Shown in pieces: positions 6,435-7,293 of a stretch of DNA of 7,293 nucleotides (its first letter is position 1; each line of letters starts with the position of its first letter). Below the pieces are notes generated by a model, which saw nothing but the letters and a program-made list of their open reading frames with translations, did no database searches and had not been told where the DNA came from. Both the position numbers and the translations under genes were made by a program. The stretch lies in assembly GCA_017414585.1 (NCBI GenBank), contig JAFQLN010000085.1:1-7293 (forward strand), given 5' to 3'. Origin of the DNA: Clostridia bacterium (GTDB lineage: Bacteria; Bacillota_A; Clostridia; Oscillospirales; CAG-272).

Positions 6435-7293
6435 TGCAGGATAAAAACCATATGATCATCCCCGAAGAAGTCCTTTTCGTCATCAGCCGGCTGGAGTCGT
6501 GCGGATACCATGCCTACTGTGTCGGCGGATGCGTGCGCGATCACCTCATGGGACGCACTCCCGGGGACTACGACGTAACCACCTCTGCCAAACCCGACGA
6601 AATGCTCCGGATTTTCTCCGACTGCCGGCTGGTTGAAACGGGACTGCAGCACGGTACCGTCACCATCGTGCGCGGCGGCATGAATATCGAAGTCACCACC
6701 TACCGCATCGACGGAACCTACGACGACGGTCGGCATCCCGATCACGTGACCTTCACCGACCGGCTGTCCGACGACCTCTGCCGCCGCGATTTTACCATCA
6801 ATGCCATGGCGTACTCTCCCGAAAGGGGGATTGCGGACCTGTTCGGCGGGCAGAATGATCTGGAGCGGAAAATCATCCGCTGTGTCGGACGTGCCGAAGA
6901 ACGCTTCTCCGAAGACGGACTGCGGATCATGCGCGCGCTGCGTTTTGCCGCTGTGCTCGATTTTGCACCGGATGAAGAATGCGCCGCCGCGGTCCGCACA
7001 CTCGTGCACCTGCTCGACAGAATCTCCCGCGAACGCATTTATACCGAACTGACCAAACTGCTCGGCGGGATCGGCGCGGCGCGGATTCTGCGTGCATTTC
7101 CCGCGGTCATTGCCCATGTTCTCCCCGGCGTGACAGCGGAGGATGTGGAAAAAGCCGCAGACGCGATTGCGCGGGACGATGCGCTTTATGCCGCAGAACG
7201 CCGTGAAGCTGCGATGCGGTATGCGCTGCTGTTTGCACGGCTGTCCGATGCGGACGCAAAGAACGCCATGCAGTCGCTCAAACCCTCGAAAGC
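6431..7293 (+). CDS. cca: CCA-adding tRNA nucleotidyltransferase, N-terminal part (cut by window end)
   Basis: A class II nucleotidyltransferase that builds or repairs the CCA end of tRNAs without a template. The 287 codons visible run off the right edge without a stop. The head domain carries VGGCVRD at residues 31-37 and the catalytic metal-binding pair Asp46/Asp48 in GDYDV. RRDFTINAMAY follows at 118-128 (motif B/C region), and the nucleobase-recognition motif EDGLR is at 161-165, followed by RALRFA. An RISRER helix lies just beyond residue 190. From the N-terminal domain alone a poly(A) polymerase or an A- or CC-specific enzyme cannot be fully excluded; a Clostridia-type single CCA enzyme is most likely. 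The ATG at 6431 overlaps the nth stop (6432-6434), with a G-rich ribosome site AAGGGGG at 6417-6423. The in-frame ATGs at 6434 and 6452 are alternatives; the latter gives MIIPEEV, which resembles family N-termini. Confidence 0.92.
   Translation, partial: MMQDKNHMIIPEEVLFVISRLESCGYHAYCVGGCVRDHLMGRTPGDYDVTTSAKPDEMLRIFSDCRLVETGLQHGTVTIVRGGMNIEVTTYRIDGTYDDGRHPDHVTFTDRLSDDLCRRDFTINAMAYSPERGIADLFGGQNDLERKIIRCVGRAEERFSEDGLRIMRALRFAAVLDFAPDEECAAAVRTLVHLLDRISRERIYTELTKLLGGIGAARILRAFPAVIAHVLPGVTAEDVEKAADAIARDDALYAAERREAAMRYALLFARLSDADAKNAMQSLKPSK

Noticed and set aside
1..7293. CRISPR array, tRNA, rRNA, riboswitch, insertion sequence or phage genes
   Set aside because: I looked for regularly spaced repeats, cloverleaf folds, transposase motifs and terminal inverted repeats with target duplications and saw none that held up.

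Overview
The window looks like ordinary chromosome from an anaerobic, Clostridia-like Firmicute (Bacillota). I infer this from the protein style: a long class B PBP2, an Nth whose substrate-loop reads SAQCTD, a CCA enzyme starting with a VGGCVRD block, and mostly purine-rich Shine-Dalgarno sites. Base composition is moderately GC-rich by eye, with AT-rich intergenic DNA. No phage, insertion sequence, CRISPR array, rRNA or tRNA gene is visible. The genus cannot be fixed from the sequence alone.

Layout. Positions 1-157 are non-coding and hold a cluster of five short hairpins that resembles a dispersed intergenic repeat. Positions 158-2961 on the minus strand encode the polyamine ABC importer, in the order potA (ATPase), potB and potC (permeases). 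A near-consensus promoter lies just upstream of potA. No gene for the substrate-binding protein PotD is present in the 157 bases visible beyond potC. A 250-bp divergent intergenic region (2962-3211) separates this operon from a plus-strand cluster. That cluster contains a 104-residue single-span membrane protein of unknown function (3212-3526), the elongation-type transpeptidase PBP2/MrdA (3611-5800), endonuclease III (5787-6434), and the N-terminal part of a CCA-adding tRNA nucleotidyltransferase (from 6431, cut by the window end).

How the genes work together. PotABC should import spermidine or putrescine using ATP once a PotD partner delivers the substrate. On the plus strand, mrdA, nth and cca overlap (14 bp, then 4 bp), so they are almost certainly co-transcribed and translationally coupled, although they serve unrelated housekeeping jobs: wall elongation, base-excision repair and tRNA 3'-end maturation. 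The small membrane-protein gene has its own strong promoter and ribosome binding site. mrdA has neither a visible Shine-Dalgarno site nor a normal leader: a perfect TATAAT ends eight bases before its ATG, suggesting a possible leaderless transcript.

I did not find convincing evidence for a new biological system. The items most worth a second look are the hairpin cluster at the left edge, the possible leaderless start of mrdA, and the unrecognised membrane protein beside it.
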